DNA of 64,000 nucleotides from Blepharisma stoltei. Lineage: Eukaryota > Ciliophora > Heterotrichea > Heterotrichida > Blepharismidae. A program made the position numbers and the translations under genes. Below the pieces are notes generated by a model. That model was not told the origin of the DNA and did no database searches. It worked only from the letters and a program-made list of their open reading frames with translations. This document shows positions 8,685 through 20,152 of the stretch, piece after piece; within the stretch, counting starts at the first letter, position 1; the number at the start of each line of letters is the position of its first letter. The DNA is taken from contig CAJZBQ010000062.1 of the NCBI GenBank assembly GCA_914767885.1, positions 496,001 to 560,000 on the forward strand, written 5' to 3'.

Positions 8685-10721
8685 TTAATTTGGACATTCA
8701 CTTTCTATGTGACCAAATCTTTGGCAAAGCTTGCATTTTGAACCTTTTGGACAATCGTCAGTTTGGTGAAGCTTGCTGCGGCAGTTTTTGCAGGAATGCT
8801 CAAATAAGACTTTTAATTGTGTATCGTTTGCTTTGGATTTGTTTCTGAGCTCTTTGTAGATATCAATAAGTACAAAGGCATCAAGTGATGCATAATGCAT
8901 TTGGGCTAGCCTTAATGGCCTTCTTTCTCAATTAGACATTTGTTGAGCTTTACATAAGTGGGTATCCAATACAAGTTCGCAGAGTCCAGCAAGCCCACCT
9001 GGAATTTCATTGTAAATTTCCTTATAGTAATCCAAGAGATCAACATAATTGTTAATGCTACTTTTAAAGCATTCTGAGTTTCGATAACTTTTTTTCAAAT
9101 TTTTCATATCACCATCAAATGCAATTCCAAGCTTCAAAATATTTGGATTTGAAAACATTTCAGTCAGCTTTGAATCTAAAGCGGGGCTTGAACCCAACTT
9201 AATCATATCTATCAAATATACTCTGTCTTCAAACCCTATTTGTAATAGCGCAACTTGAGGATTGATATTTACTAAAGTTGGCTTTCACTCGCTATCTAAT
9301 CCAACAATCTCACCCTGCAAATTTATTTCAAGGAGCAGCTCCTCGCTATCAATAAAGAAAATACTGTCCTGAGAAAGCCTCAGAGATAAACTTATTTCAG
9401 GCTGTAAAGGGCCAAAATAATCTGGTAATCGGTTTTTATTGGGCAGAATTTGTGTTAAATCTCGATATACTTCTTGGCTTAATAAAGGCGCAACTTCTGG
9501 ATAGGCATCTACCAGATTTGCTGCAGCTTGACCCATTCACAATGCGTTTTCCTTTTTAGAATCAGTTGCCAAACTTTCGATCATAATCTTCAAGAGATCA
9601 GTTTCAGTTGAAGCAATCTCTGCTAAATTATAAATTCCTACTTTACCACTCATTATATGGTATCTCAGTGATCTCTTTTTCATATACATAACAAGATCAG
9701 GGAAGTCTTCATGATTAAGTCCGCTGTCACTAACAATATCTGCTGCATGCTTTAGAAGTTCCCGATGAGGTATCATTGAATTAACAGCCTTTTTAGCAAG
9801 TTCTGAGTCTTTTGAAACAAAAGTCTTGATAAGCTCAGGCTTTCCTTTATCTATTAGCGTAAAAATAACATTTTCTTCATTTTCTAGTCGGCTCTGATTA
9901 AAAAATACTGAAAAATTAAATTCTCTGCAGAGCTTAATTGCTTTTGCTATATTGCCATTCCTCCACATATTTGCTGCATGGCTAAAAATTCTATGTTAAA
10001 AATACTCTGATGCAGGTACATCCATGTTGTATGAATGAAATAAAGTTCCTAACTCTCCCCTCTGTGAGAGATCAAAATCATTGAATTTTCTGGAAAAAAA
10101 CCTCTGTGAGCAAGCAAAATATTTTTTACATAATAAAAATATAAAATATGAGTGATAATTATTATAATAAAATCTCTAGTTAATTTAAGCAGATTGCATT
10201 CTAAAGCATAAATTTTAGAAATTAAATTAATTTTACTAATTTCCAATTTTTGCGAGTTTGGATTCTTTTAAAATTCGAAATAATAATTGCAATAAAATAT
10301 ATTTAAAAAAAACTTAAACCCTTTGTGAACTAGCATAATTTTTACTCACTCACTGAAGAGACAGTAAGCAATCTGGCTCGATTTCTCTTCACATCTTTAC
10401 TACGATATTCATAAGCAAATCTTGACTATAATCACCTGATGGTGGAATTTCTGATAGAGCCTGAAGCAATCTCATTGAAATTATAGGAGGAGCATTTACT
10501 GAAGATAACGCTTGGAGAACTAACGCAATCTTTTGGCACGTGTCAGCTCCTATAAGAGGTAAAGTTTTTCTAAATGAAATTGTCATATTAGGAAGAGAAA
10601 TAGTTTTGGATCGGAGAGTCTGGTTCAAAAATCTAGCAACTTCAAGAGAGTCTTCATTAACTAAGTAGTAATTACTTTTTAATAAAAATTCAGATTCAAA
10701 ATCATTAAGATCATCTACCAT
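8685..10721 (-). CDS. DEDDy 3'-5' exonuclease (EXD3/Mut-7 type) with two C-terminal CCHC zinc knuckles
   Basis: 568 aa after removing the IES 10050-10364 and the 15-nt intron 9991-10005. The N-terminal ~330 residues are helical repeats (AANMWRNGNIAKAIKL, HRELLKHAADIV) as in Mut-7. The RNase D-like domain shows Exo I IVGLDSEW, ALLQIGFEDRVYLIDM, Exo II AFDGDMKNL and Exo III YASLDAFVLIDIY, so all DEDD acids and the Tyr are present. The C-terminus has tandem knuckles CKNCRSKLHQTDDC and CKLCQRFGHIESEC. Probably an RNA-trimming nuclease; the substrate is unknown. The start at 10721 is the first ATG after an in-frame TAG. Confidence 0.88.
9991..10005 (-). other. 15-nt intron
   Basis: On the minus strand GTATTTTTAACATAG. 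Splicing joins ...PASE to IFSHAANMW and removes an in-frame TAA. Confidence 0.88.
10050..10364. mobile_element. MITE-type IES inside the exonuclease gene (315 bp)
   Basis: TA-bounded with degenerate termini (TAACTCTCCCCTCTGTGAG...CACTGAAGAGACAGTAA). Orientation is opposite to the copy at 4271. Excision joins ...EPDCL to GTLFHSYN in frame. Confidence 0.92.
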
Positions 10722-11005
10722 CTTAAGAAGTCTTAAAAATTGTGATAATTCATATTGAAGCTAAAAAAATAAAGAGATTTTAAGTATATACTTGAAAAAT
10801 AAAATTTAATTTTTATACTCTCTAAAAGTTATCGCCAATTCGCCAACTTATTCACCGAAAGTTCTAATCATATTATTTTGAAATTTCGTTCAAAGATAAA
10901 CTTTTACAATGAAATACTCAAAAGTGAAAAAAATGTTGGGTTCGTTTTAATTAAAATTTAAATTCAAGTTTAAATATCTGATAATTTCTTAAATAAGTTT
11001 AGATT

Positions 11006-11851
11006 CTATAAAGAGCGCACCTTTTTTGCTTTACAAAAAATATTTTTAGAGTCATTTCTTGTAAGAAAATCCATAGTTATGATAGGTGAAAGTACATTAA
11101 CATCAAAATCTGGATGAAAAGCTGGATATTCCATTTCTTCAGTCTCAAAACCATTTTCTTCTAAGACCTGCTGAATCTGTTCCCTTGAGTAGACAATTGG
11201 ATGAATCGTGAATTTCAATTCATTTGTTTCAATATCATAAAATCCTCCTTCAACTACAGGCAGGCCGTTATTTTCTCTCATACTAATCAGTCTAAATGGT
11301 GAATTTTTGGTCTTTTCTTGATATTCTGCGAACTCCAAAGCAATCCTGGGATTTAAGGTTATCAACGCTATGTTGCCATTGTCTTTTAGATATCTGTTGC
11401 AAAGACGAAAGAATTCACTTAATTCTCTTTCACTTTCTGCATAGCAAATCAAAAAGATAGAAGAAATTGCGTCAAAGTAGTGAGCATATTTCTCAATAGG
11501 CATAATTTCGTTCATATTTTCAATGGAAAAACAATTAGCTTTTTCAAATGCAAAGCGCGAGTACCAGTCTTCTCTGGTAAAAAGCCTATCGTTTGCATCA
11601 TCAATCATTTTCTGAGAAATATCGACACCAACTGCTTTTTCAGCGCCCTTTTCAATCATATGAGCCACAAGATCTCCTGATCCACAGCCAAGATCCATTA
11701 TCCTCATGTTTTGCAGGCAAGATTCTGAATATTCTTTATTAATTGATATCCCTTTTATGATAGTATATTCTTCGTAATAGCAGCGCCAGCCACTTTTCCA
11801 GAGTTCATTGAATTTTGTGTGATTTGCATCATACACTTCTTCGCTTTCCAT
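11006..11851 (-). CDS. Class I SAM-dependent methyltransferase
   Basis: 281 aa. SAM-binding motif I is IMDLGCGSGDL (~residue 52) and motif II is AVGVDISQKMI with its acidic residue. Later strands include YFDAISSIFLIC and LKDNGNIALITLNP, giving a complete Rossmann-like core. The C-terminal part (YSREQIQQVLEENGFE) is the usual small-molecule methyltransferase ending. Substrate unknown. One continuous ORF. Confidence 0.88.
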   Translation of the reverse strand: MESEEVYDANHTKFNELWKSGWRCYYEEYTIIKGISINKEYSESCLQNMRIMDLGCGSGDLVAHMIEKGAEKAVGVDISQKMIDDANDRLFTREDWYSRFAFEKANCFSIENMNEIMPIEKYAHYFDAISSIFLICYAESERELSEFFRLCNRYLKDNGNIALITLNPRIALEFAEYQEKTKNSPFRLISMRENNGLPVVEGGFYDIETNELKFTIHPIVYSREQIQQVLEENGFETEEMEYPAFHPDFDVNVLSPIITMDFLTRNDSKNIFCKAKKVRSL

Positions 11852-11958
11852 TTTCTATTAATCTCCAATAGTTTTTTGAAACTCGTAATCAAAATGTCTA
11901 ATTTTTATCTATAAATTGCACATAATAAATTAAATCATCAAGTATTCTTTATAACTAA

Positions 11959-12912
11959 TTAAATTTTAAGGATATAACTGAGCTTAGGATATTTTGAAGT
12001 CAGTCCCATGACTGTTTTATTTGTTCTTATAGATGGACCAAAATCATATAAAACTGTTCTAGCAGCATACATATAAAGTTGCTTCCAGCTCACAGGCATA
12101 TAAGCAACTTTGCCAAGAGCTTTACAGCAATTTAATGCGCACTCTCCTGCAGAAATTAAATATGGCCTTATTTTAATATGCCGGCTCATAGGAGAATCCA
12201 CAAAGCCAGGCTTGACAACTAATACATCTATAGTGGCAGGTTTTCCCCTGCACAAATATTTGACTTCTTCATTAATAATAAGTGAAAAGTTATCAATAAA
12301 ACCTTTTCCAGAAGAATATAAGGAAAACCAAGGTCCAGGAAAGCAGGATCCAAGAGAACTCACATTGATAAATGCGCTTCTATTCTTCCTTTCCAATAGC
12401 CTAGGCAAAAATAGTTTTGTTATAAAAACCACTGGAAATATGTTTAAAGAATTTGCCAAATACACTTCGTTTTCTGGGTAACTGCAAAAATAAGTTGGAA
12501 CTGGGCCAAATCCAACATTATTAACAATTATGCTTATGTCCAAGTCGTTTGTTTTTTCTCTTAAGTCTTGAAAGAAGTCGATTGGAGATTTCGAGGCAAG
12601 GGAAAAGTCTTTAGAAAAAATTCTGGTTTTGATTGGATATTTTTCTTCTAGTGACTGAGCTGACTTTTCTAGTTTTTCTTGATTTCTTGCTATAAGAATA
12701 ATGTTGAAACCTTGAGAAGCCAAGTACTCTGCGAAGCCAAAACCTATTCCGTCAGAAGATCCTGTGACTAGTGCTCAGCTTCCTCTGCCATATAGAGACA
12801 AATCTGTATTAGAAGTTAAAGCTCTTGCGCAATAAGAAATTCTGAGAATTCAGCATATCACTGCATATAATCCACATAAGAAAAGTATATAAGTGATTCA
12901 TTCCTCCAACAT
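11959..12912 (-). CDS. Very-long-chain 3-oxoacyl-CoA reductase-like SDR (HSD17B12/KAR type)
   Basis: 317 aa. Three in-frame TGA codons read as Trp extend the frame to the ATG at 12912. That adds a membrane helix (ITYILFLCGLYAVICW) and the cofactor motif TGSSDGIGFG. Other SDR features are NNVGFG, catalytic Ser in INVSSLGS, YSSGK catalytic Tyr/Lys, and KPGFVDSPM. KAR enzymes reduce 3-ketoacyl-CoA in ER fatty-acid elongation or act on sterols. The N-terminal helix followed directly by the SDR core is typical of this subgroup. Confidence 0.88.
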
Positions 12913-12986
12913 TATAATTATAGATAATAAATAATGAAAATATTCACAATCAAAATTAATCACTTGAAACTAGTTTTCGATAAAAA

Positions 12987-13589
12987 TTATTTATTTTCTA
13001 AAGTGACCACTCTGTAGGCTTCATTTTCTCTTTCAAACCACCTTCATTGGAATACTTCAGTGCTTAAACCATCATAAAAATTTGGAACAGCTAATAAGTG
13101 ATTTGGAGTGATAAATCTTCTTAATGGAAAAAGCAATTTCGGAACTGAATTTTGCAAGTTTTCAATTGTCACAACCTTTAATCTGTATCCTGAGTCTGTC
13201 TCAAAATATCGCCAGCAAAAGAAGCAAGTTTCTATTCCTTCATAAAAATCATCTTTTGCTATTAAATCAACAGGCCGAAATCTTGGTGGGCCTAAGCAAA
13301 TGGCTTCGTTTTGATTTTCAATAGTTAAAACTTTAAATCTATAATCTTCTCTCTGCAATCACTTTCAATTAAAATATGAATTTTGGAGACCGTCACTATA
13401 GCCGTTGATTGATTCAAGATCATATGGAGCTACACTTTTTAAATCAGGCATATTATCAGCAGCATTTAATGTTTTTAGTTTTTCATTCATTACAATAAAT
13501 TCCAGAGTTCTGAGGTTTTCTTCAGGGACATTTTGGAGCAATGAAAAATATTTCCTTCTTAGTTCAGATGCACAATTTCTCTCAACCAT
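12987..13589 (-). CDS. Hypothetical protein with three WxRE-YRxxTxEN repeats
   Basis: 200 aa with in-frame TGA codons as Trp, ending at TAA in 12987-12989. It is built of three repeats of ~45 residues, each with an FYDGL/GYSDGL turn followed by WKWLQREDYRFKVLTIEN, CWRYFETDSGYRLKVVTIEN or WRWFERENEAYRVVTLEN. The N-terminal ~45 residues are helical (CASELRRKYFSLLQNV). I do not recognise the family. Repeats of this kind could be a small beta-repeat binding domain. Confidence 0.7.
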
Positions 13590-13805
13590 AATTTATCTCT
13601 AATAAAAAAGTCAGCTTCATACGAAACATAAACTGTGAGGGTTAGCCAATTATATTAAAATATTGAGTGCCAAATCAAGCATTAATTTAAATAATAATGT
13701 ATTATTTAATTTTGAAATTCTTTACTATATCTATTAAAGAACTGCTAAATACATAGCAAATAATAATCTTTTATACTCTCTTAATCGACATATTTTCAAC
13801 ATAAA

Positions 13806-16800
13806 ATGTTGGGTGTGAGGCGTTTAAACTTCATCAGGAAATTCGCCACAAAAAATCAACAATACTTCGTTGATCTTCACCCTTTAGCTCCGTCAAACCT
13901 ATTAATTGATCGCCATATGGGTCCAAGTTCATCAGAACGAGAAAAAATGCTTGCAGAAATCGGATGTAAATCAATGGATGAATTAATTGAGAAAACCCTG
14001 CCTCCCAAGCTCCCCAGAAATAAGCTCCCTGATTGGCCTGTGAAGACTGAACAGGACATTATAGGAGAACTCTATAACTTATCAAAGGAAAACACAGTAG
14101 CAAAAAATTATCTGGGTGGTGGCTATTACGGAACTTACACTCCTCCAGTCATATTGCGAAATGTCCTGTCAAACCCTGCTTGGTACACTTCCTACACTCC
14201 TTATCAAGCTGAAATCTCACAAGGAAGACTTGAGGCATTGCTCATCTACCAAACAATGGTGAGCAGCTTAACTGGGTTGCCAATAGGCAATGCTTCGCTG
14301 CTCGATGAAGGGACAGCTGGTGCAGAAGCAATGACAATGAGCTATACCATTCACAATAGAAAGAAAACCCACTTTTTGGTGTCAAATAAGGTTTTCCCTC
14401 AGACAATTGCGTGCATTCAAACAAGAGCTGAACCGTTAGGAATCACAGTCCACGTTGGTGATGTAGAAAGTTTTGATTTGGCCAAGTTCCCATTGTGTGG
14501 AGTACTGGTTCAATCTCCAGATCTTTTAGGGGAAATTAAAGATTTTTCTGCTTTTTCAAGCAAGGTACACGAGGCTGGAGCTACCTTTATTATGGGATCT
14601 GATCTTTTATCTTTGTGCATTATGAAGAGCCCTGGAGAAATGGGTGCCGATATTTCTTATGGAAGTTCTCAAAGATTCGGAGTTCCTATGGGCTATGGAG
14701 GACCATATGCAGCGTTTTTCAGCGCAAAAGAAGAAGACATCCGCAAAATGCCAGGAAGAATTATAGGAGTCAGTATTGATAAAAACGGGCAAACTGCTTA
14801 TAGAATGACTATGCAGACAAGAGAACAGCATATAAGAAGAGAAAAAGCTACAAGCAATATTTGCACTGCCCAAGCATTATTGGCAAATATGGCAGGACTT
14901 TACTCAGTCTATCATGGAGCTGAAGGAATGAAGATGATTGCTAGTAGAGTTCATGCCTTAAGTAGCATCTTGAAGCAAAACCTTCAAGACCTTGGCTACA
15001 AAGTTCCGACTCTTAATCATTTTGATACAATCTTCAGCTTAAACTTATATAGTTCGTGACTTCTGCCTATTGGTAACGCAGTCACCAAGCATCCTCGCAT
15101 GAGAGAGCCTCTTTGCGACGTCGCCAGGGAGAATTTTGTTGAATTAAGGCGATGAATTCGTTTGGCAAGTTAGTCGAGCACCACCTTCCTCTTCTTCACC
15201 GTATGATAATGGCATTTGCGAAGTAGGGTTCTGTGCCTCCGTCTCCTCCTTGCTTTGAGGTTCCAGTTTTGAGGGGAAGGCCATGGACTTCTATGGTATG
15301 CTGCTTGAGTCGGACAGAGGTTGCCATACAAAAATCTAAAAAATGGAATTTCTGGTTGACTCAAGGTGAAAAGGAGAAATTCAAAGCCTGAAGTGTAACT
15401 CTCTGCTTCATGCTAGGAAGTAGCCCATTTGCCTAGAAATTGCCTGCAGACGCTACTCTGCTTTCTCTTTCAACTTTAACCCACTTTTCCTCTTTAAGTA
15501 ATCCGGCTGCTAAAGAGTCAGCTGGTCTTCCTACGTGGCTGCCAGCCGAAGGTCGCCGCGGGGAGATTTGCTTCCGTGGGGAAGGACTTGGTGCCAGGAG
15601 AAAACTGTCAGTGTTGCTCTATGGGGTTGCTGGTCTTTCGGGGCCGATGCCCCGTGGAGTTGTGGAAGCTCAGATGATGGGGGAGTTGTAAGTCACCTCA
15701 GAGAGTTTGAAAGGGCCTTAAAACGCAAACAAGCTGATAAAAAAAGCCTAGAAAACGAGATAAGCTTGCTTAATTCTCAAGCAAGCACAGCTAGACTCTT
15801 CTCGACGATTCCTTATAAATTTGGAAAGATCCTGATAAATGCATAGAGAATATAGGGTAGGGATAAATCTAAAACTTTCTTTCTCAAGGTAAAATCCAAT
15901 CCTGAAAGTGGACTAGGGCTAGGTTGCGAAAACTGCCAGAGCATAGTGGTCTATTTCTGGGTGGGTATAACCTTGCCGGACATTTTGATACAATCAGTGT
16001 AAGTGGAATTGATGCTGCCAAATTAGTCGAAACTTTTGAGAAAAATGGAATTAACATAAGAAAAATAAGGAACGACACTGTATCTCTATCTTTCGACGAA
16101 ACAACGACCCCAGATGATGTTAACACACTTGTGAGTATTTTTGCAAGCCTCAAAGGAACTAATAAAAACATATGTGCAGTTGATCAATATAACAAATCAG
16201 CACCTGAATTCCCAAGCACCCTTAAAAGAGAATCTGCTATTCTAACTCACCCAATCTTTAACTCAATCCACTCAGAGCATCAAATGCTTAGATATTTGTA
16301 CAGACTTCAACGCAAAGACATTAGCCTTGCAAACTCCATGATTCCACTTGGATCATGCACAATGAAGCTTAATGCCACTTGTGAAATGATCCCGATCACC
16401 TTTGAAGGGTTCAACGTTCATCCTCATGCACCTCTCAAGCAAGTCCAAGGCTATCAAAAGCTAATTGGTGGACTAAGAAACAAATTGTGCGCTATCACTG
16501 GCTTCGATGAAATCTCATTCCAGTCAAACAGTGGTGCTCAAGGAGAATATTCAGGCTTAATTACCATTAGAAATTATCTTAAAAGCACAAATAACGCAAA
16601 AAGGACTGCTTGCTTAATTCCGAACTCAGCTCACGGCACAAACCCTGCTTCAGCTGCAATGGCTGGGATGAACATTATTAAGGTTGAGTGCGACAAGAAA
16701 GGAAATATTTCTATTGATGACCTTAAACAAAAGGCCCAACAGTTTAAAGATGAGCTTGCATGCTTAATGGCTACTTACCCGTCAACTCATGGAGTATTTG

Positions 16801-17696
16801 AAGAAGAAATTGTGGAAGCTTGCGAAATTATCCATCATTATGGAGGACAAGTATATATGGATGGAGCAAATATGAATGCTCAAGTGGGGCTTACTTCTCC
16901 TGGGCATATTGGAGCTGATGTATGCCACTTGAACTTACATAAAACTTTTGCTATCCCTCACGGAGGTGGTGGTCCTGGAATGGGGCCAATTGGAGTTAAG
17001 AAGCATCTAGCCCCGTTCTTGCCAAGAGATGTGGTCTTAGGACTAGGCGGCCAAGGAGGCCAGATTTCTTCTTCTCATTTTGCATCTGCCTCTATTCTCC
17101 CTATTTCATGGGCATATATAGAAGCATTGGGAGGCAATGGCTTGGCTGAGGCATCAAAACACGCAATTCTAAACGCAAACTATATTAGAAAAAGACTAGA
17201 AAAATACTACGGAATCGTTTATACTGGTGACCAAGGCATGTGCGCACACGAAATGCTTGTTGATCTGAGACCATTTAAAGTCACTGCAAACATCACTGAA
17301 GAAGACATTGCTAAAAGACTAATGGACTATGGATTCCATGCTCCTACAATGTCATTCCCAATACATGGCACTTTGATGATTGAGCCTACAGAGTCAGAAG
17401 ATAAAGGAGAGCTTGACAGACTTATCGATGCTTTGATCAAAATCAGAGAAGAAATCCATGAAATTGAGACAGGAAGTGCTGATAAGAACAATAATGTCCT
17501 CAAAAACGCTCCACATTCCTTAGATGAAGTTATATCAGTCAACTGGGACAAGCCATACTCAAGGGAAAAGGCAGGATTCCCATTGCCTTGGGTTAGAACA
17601 AGAGGAAAATTCTGGCCAACAGTAGCAAGAGTAGACAATGTTTGGGGTGATAAGCATCCTTCCACTGTACTTCCAGAAATTGACTTCCATCTTTAA
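13806..17696 (+). CDS. GCVP: Glycine dehydrogenase (decarboxylating), P protein, split by a retroposon
   Basis: 975 aa once the retroposon and one target-duplication copy are removed (join HFDTI to [10 protein letters not shown], both sides carrying CATTTTGATACAATC). It is the PLP-dependent P subunit of the mitochondrial glycine cleavage system. The N-terminus [15 protein letters not shown] is a presequence. The family's IDRHMGPS motif is at ~35, and the PLP lysine is in [16 protein letters not shown]. Length and all conserved blocks match the full family. As it stands the + strand frame hits a stop just inside the insert (15057), so this copy is non-functional unless edited. Confidence 0.95.
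15033..15980 (-). mobile_element. Retroposon copy B (948 bp) in the GCVP exon, 15-bp target duplication
   Basis: Flanked by CATTTTGATACAATC at 15018-15032 and 15981-15995. GC-richer than the host gene. Its minus-strand 3' end carries GGTGACTGCGTTACC followed by ACTATATAAGTTTAAG, matching the 3' ends of copies A and C. No reverse transcriptase is recognisable. Removing insert plus one duplicate (963 bp, a multiple of 3) restores GCVP. Confidence 0.9.
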
Positions 17697-17781
17697 GCTT
17701 TAACATAGTTTTAACAATTCGCTTTAGATTAATTTTTATTATTTCATATTAAGAATGCTATTTGATTTATGTGTTATTAGG

Positions 17782-19020
17782 CTAATTGTATTTGGGCTTA
17801 AAAAATGAATTTCTTCCATACCATAGTCCTTTTGGTAGCAAGCTGAAATAAACTTTAGGCAAAATATCTTTGACAAGGTAGTATGCATAGGTGCTTGGAG
17901 TTGTTTGCCCTCCGAATGTTTCATCAAGCTCTCCTTGATACTTAAATTCGCAGAGCATAAGCTTATTGTTTCCTAAGAAAATGGGACAAGAGGTATATCC
18001 TTCGTATTTTGCATTTGGCTGAGCTTTATCCAACACCTTGCATATATTGTTTACAAGAACTGGCGCTTCAGCAATAGCAGCAGCCGCTGTTTTAGAAGTT
18101 GGACAACTTGCACAGTCCCCAATAGCCCAAATATTATCATACTTGTTATGTCTAAGGGTATTCGGATTAACGTCAACATATCCTGCTTCATTTGAAATTG
18201 GTGACCCATGCAGCACTTTAGGTGGAGACTGAGGTGGCGCTGTATGAAGAAAATCATACTTTACTGTTATTTCTTCATCACCTTTCTTAAAAATTGCTTC
18301 ATTTTTCTTATGATCCACTTTGGTTAATAAATGCTGAAAATGCAGATTGCAGCCTTTTCCTTTCGCAATTTTTTCTAACTCTTTTGCATAAATAGGAACA
18401 CTGAACATTGCAGGCGTTGGGATATAAAATTGAATATCAGTTTTAGCTCTTATGCCTGAGTTTGTCCAAGAAGAGTTTGATAAATACATTATCTTTTGTG
18501 GAGCTCCAGCACATTTAAAAGGCTGGTTAGGTTGGCTAAATATTGCTTGTCCTCCTTTAAAGGATTGAATAAGGCGATTTGTTTTAAGGCAATATTTAAA
18601 CTGGTAAATTGTTCCGACTGGCGAATTCTCATCTTCAAGAGCTTCGTAAAGCCCTGGAACTTTATCGTAATCTAAAGAAAGCCCTAAAGCAACGACAAGG
18701 TGGTCATAAGAAATTTCTTCATTTCCAATAGAAATTTTATTTGAGCTGGGTGAAAAACCTGTTACAGATTTTGGGATGAAATTTATATCCGGGTGGAATA
18801 AAGATCGTGTATCCCTGGCTATGTAGTCCATATGAGATTTAATTTTCTCAGAATTTCCCCTTAGGCCACCAGCTAGTATTGTGAAGCCAGGTTGATAATA
18901 ATGCAAAGGAGATGGATCAATTACTGCAATTTCAGAAGGTTTTACTTTGCCGCTTCTAATTAGCTGACCGCATAAAGTCATAGCACCTGTTCCAGCTCCT
19001 GCAATGATTACTCGATACAT
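17782..19020 (-). CDS. SQOR: Sulfide:quinone oxidoreductase, mitochondrial type
   Basis: 412 aa. The FAD-binding GxGxxG motif is VIIAGAGTGAMTLCG at the N-terminus. Further blocks are YQPGFTILAGGL, DHLVVALGLSLDYDKVPGL, FKCAGAPQKIMYL (one redox Cys), WAIGDCASCPTSKTAAAA (second FAD block) and GYTSCPIFLG (second redox Cys). It oxidises sulfide and passes electrons to quinone at the mitochondrial inner membrane. There is no obvious cleavable presequence. Continuous ORF. Confidence 0.92.
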   Translation of the reverse strand: MYRVIIAGAGTGAMTLCGQLIRSGKVKPSEIAVIDPSPLHYYQPGFTILAGGLRGNSEKIKSHMDYIARDTRSLFHPDINFIPKSVTGFSPSSNKISIGNEEISYDHLVVALGLSLDYDKVPGLYEALEDENSPVGTIYQFKYCLKTNRLIQSFKGGQAIFSQPNQPFKCAGAPQKIMYLSNSSWTNSGIRAKTDIQFYIPTPAMFSVPIYAKELEKIAKGKGCNLHFQHLLTKVDHKKNEAIFKKGDEEITVKYDFLHTAPPQSPPKVLHGSPISNEAGYVDVNPNTLRHNKYDNIWAIGDCASCPTSKTAAAAIAEAPVLVNNICKVLDKAQPNAKYEGYTSCPIFLGNNKLMLCEFKYQGELDETFGGQTTPSTYAYYLVKDILPKVYFSLLPKGLWYGRNSFFKPKYN

Positions 19021-19143
19021 CTATTTAGATTATTAATATATGGATAAAAATGCTTTCCCTAATACATCCACATAAAATGCAAATCACCAAAAAGTGTTAT
19101 AAATAACACAATAATAAATTTTTTACAATAAATTAACAATTTA

Positions 19144-19275
19144 TATAGCCCAAGCCTTGATATAGTCTCGGCTATGCTGACGACTTCCGACGCCACTCAG
19201 AGAGTTGGTTTTAAACTCCTTAAGTGGCACCAGGAGTCGTCAGCATAATAAGGTTATAGCAATGCTTGGGCTATA
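19144..19275. repeat. Short palindromic IES-like element (132 bp)
   Basis: Termini TATAGCCCAAGC and GCTTGGGCTATA are exact inverted copies. A second inverted pair (TATGCTGACGAC/GTCGTCAGCATA) lies inside. TATA flanks fit TA-based excision. Located upstream of SQOR. Confidence 0.8.
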
Positions 19276-19500
19276 GATATTTGCTTGTTCTTTAAATTAT
19301 TTTTGTTTTTTATAATACACTGAAACTAAATTTCCTGAAATTTATGCTTTCACGTTGTTCTTGCAATAATAATAAAGCTTATATAGTATTAATTATGGTA
19401 TTGGTTCAAGTGTTTTTGTTTCAAAATAATTAAATATTTCAAGCATCATTAGAGCTATAAAGGGATGTTAGTTATGAAGAATATGATTAATCGGGTTCCT

Positions 19501-19819
19501 TCACACGAGGTCTACTCCATAAAGACTATTTTTTTTTGGCCTAAATTTTTTTTTGGCCTATTTTTTTTTTAGCCTATTTTTTTTTGGCCAAAAAAAAATA
19601 GGCTAAAAAAAATAGTCGTCATGAAATAGGCCAAATAAATAGGCTAAAAAAAATAGGCCAAAAAAAAATAGGACAAAAAAAAATAGGCCAAAAAAAAATA
19701 GGCCAAAAAAAATTAGGCCAAAAAAAAATAGGCCAAAAAAAATAGGCCAAAAAAAATTTAGGCCAAAAAAAAAAAATAGGCCAAAAAAAAATAGTCATTA
19801 TGGAATAGACCTCGTGTGA
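19501..19819. repeat. Inverted-repeat element filled with a GGCCTATTTTTTTTT minisatellite
   Basis: Termini CACACGAGGTCTA(C/T)TCCATAA and its complement bound about a dozen units of GGCC plus TA plus an A/T9 run in both orientations. No coding. The rest of 19276-20152 outside this element is plain AT-rich DNA. Confidence 0.8.
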
Positions 19820-20152
19820 GACACGGATTAATCGACATATATTTATCCATTTTTTGACCAGATTGAAATGAATTTTCAAGATAGCTTAAATATACTAATA
19901 AATATTGGTATATAAAAAATTTAGAGAGCATCGCTATCCATTGTGTTTGCAACATTCATTATTTTAGGTAGACTATTGCAATTATTAAAATCTCTAGAAA
20001 TGTTTAGTTAATTATAAGGAATAGAAACAATCAAGGTTTGTTTTTCATTCATACCTATCTCAGAGATTTAAATTTATTTGCATATGTACTAAACTTATTT
20101 TCAAAAATCTGTAATTTACTTTAAGGGGTTAGTATATTTAATAAGATAGAAA

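Noticed and set aside
8364-8697. Short ORFs inside the retroposon as genes
   Set aside because: They overlap each other on both strands, are not kept open in the homologous copy C, and carry no known domain.
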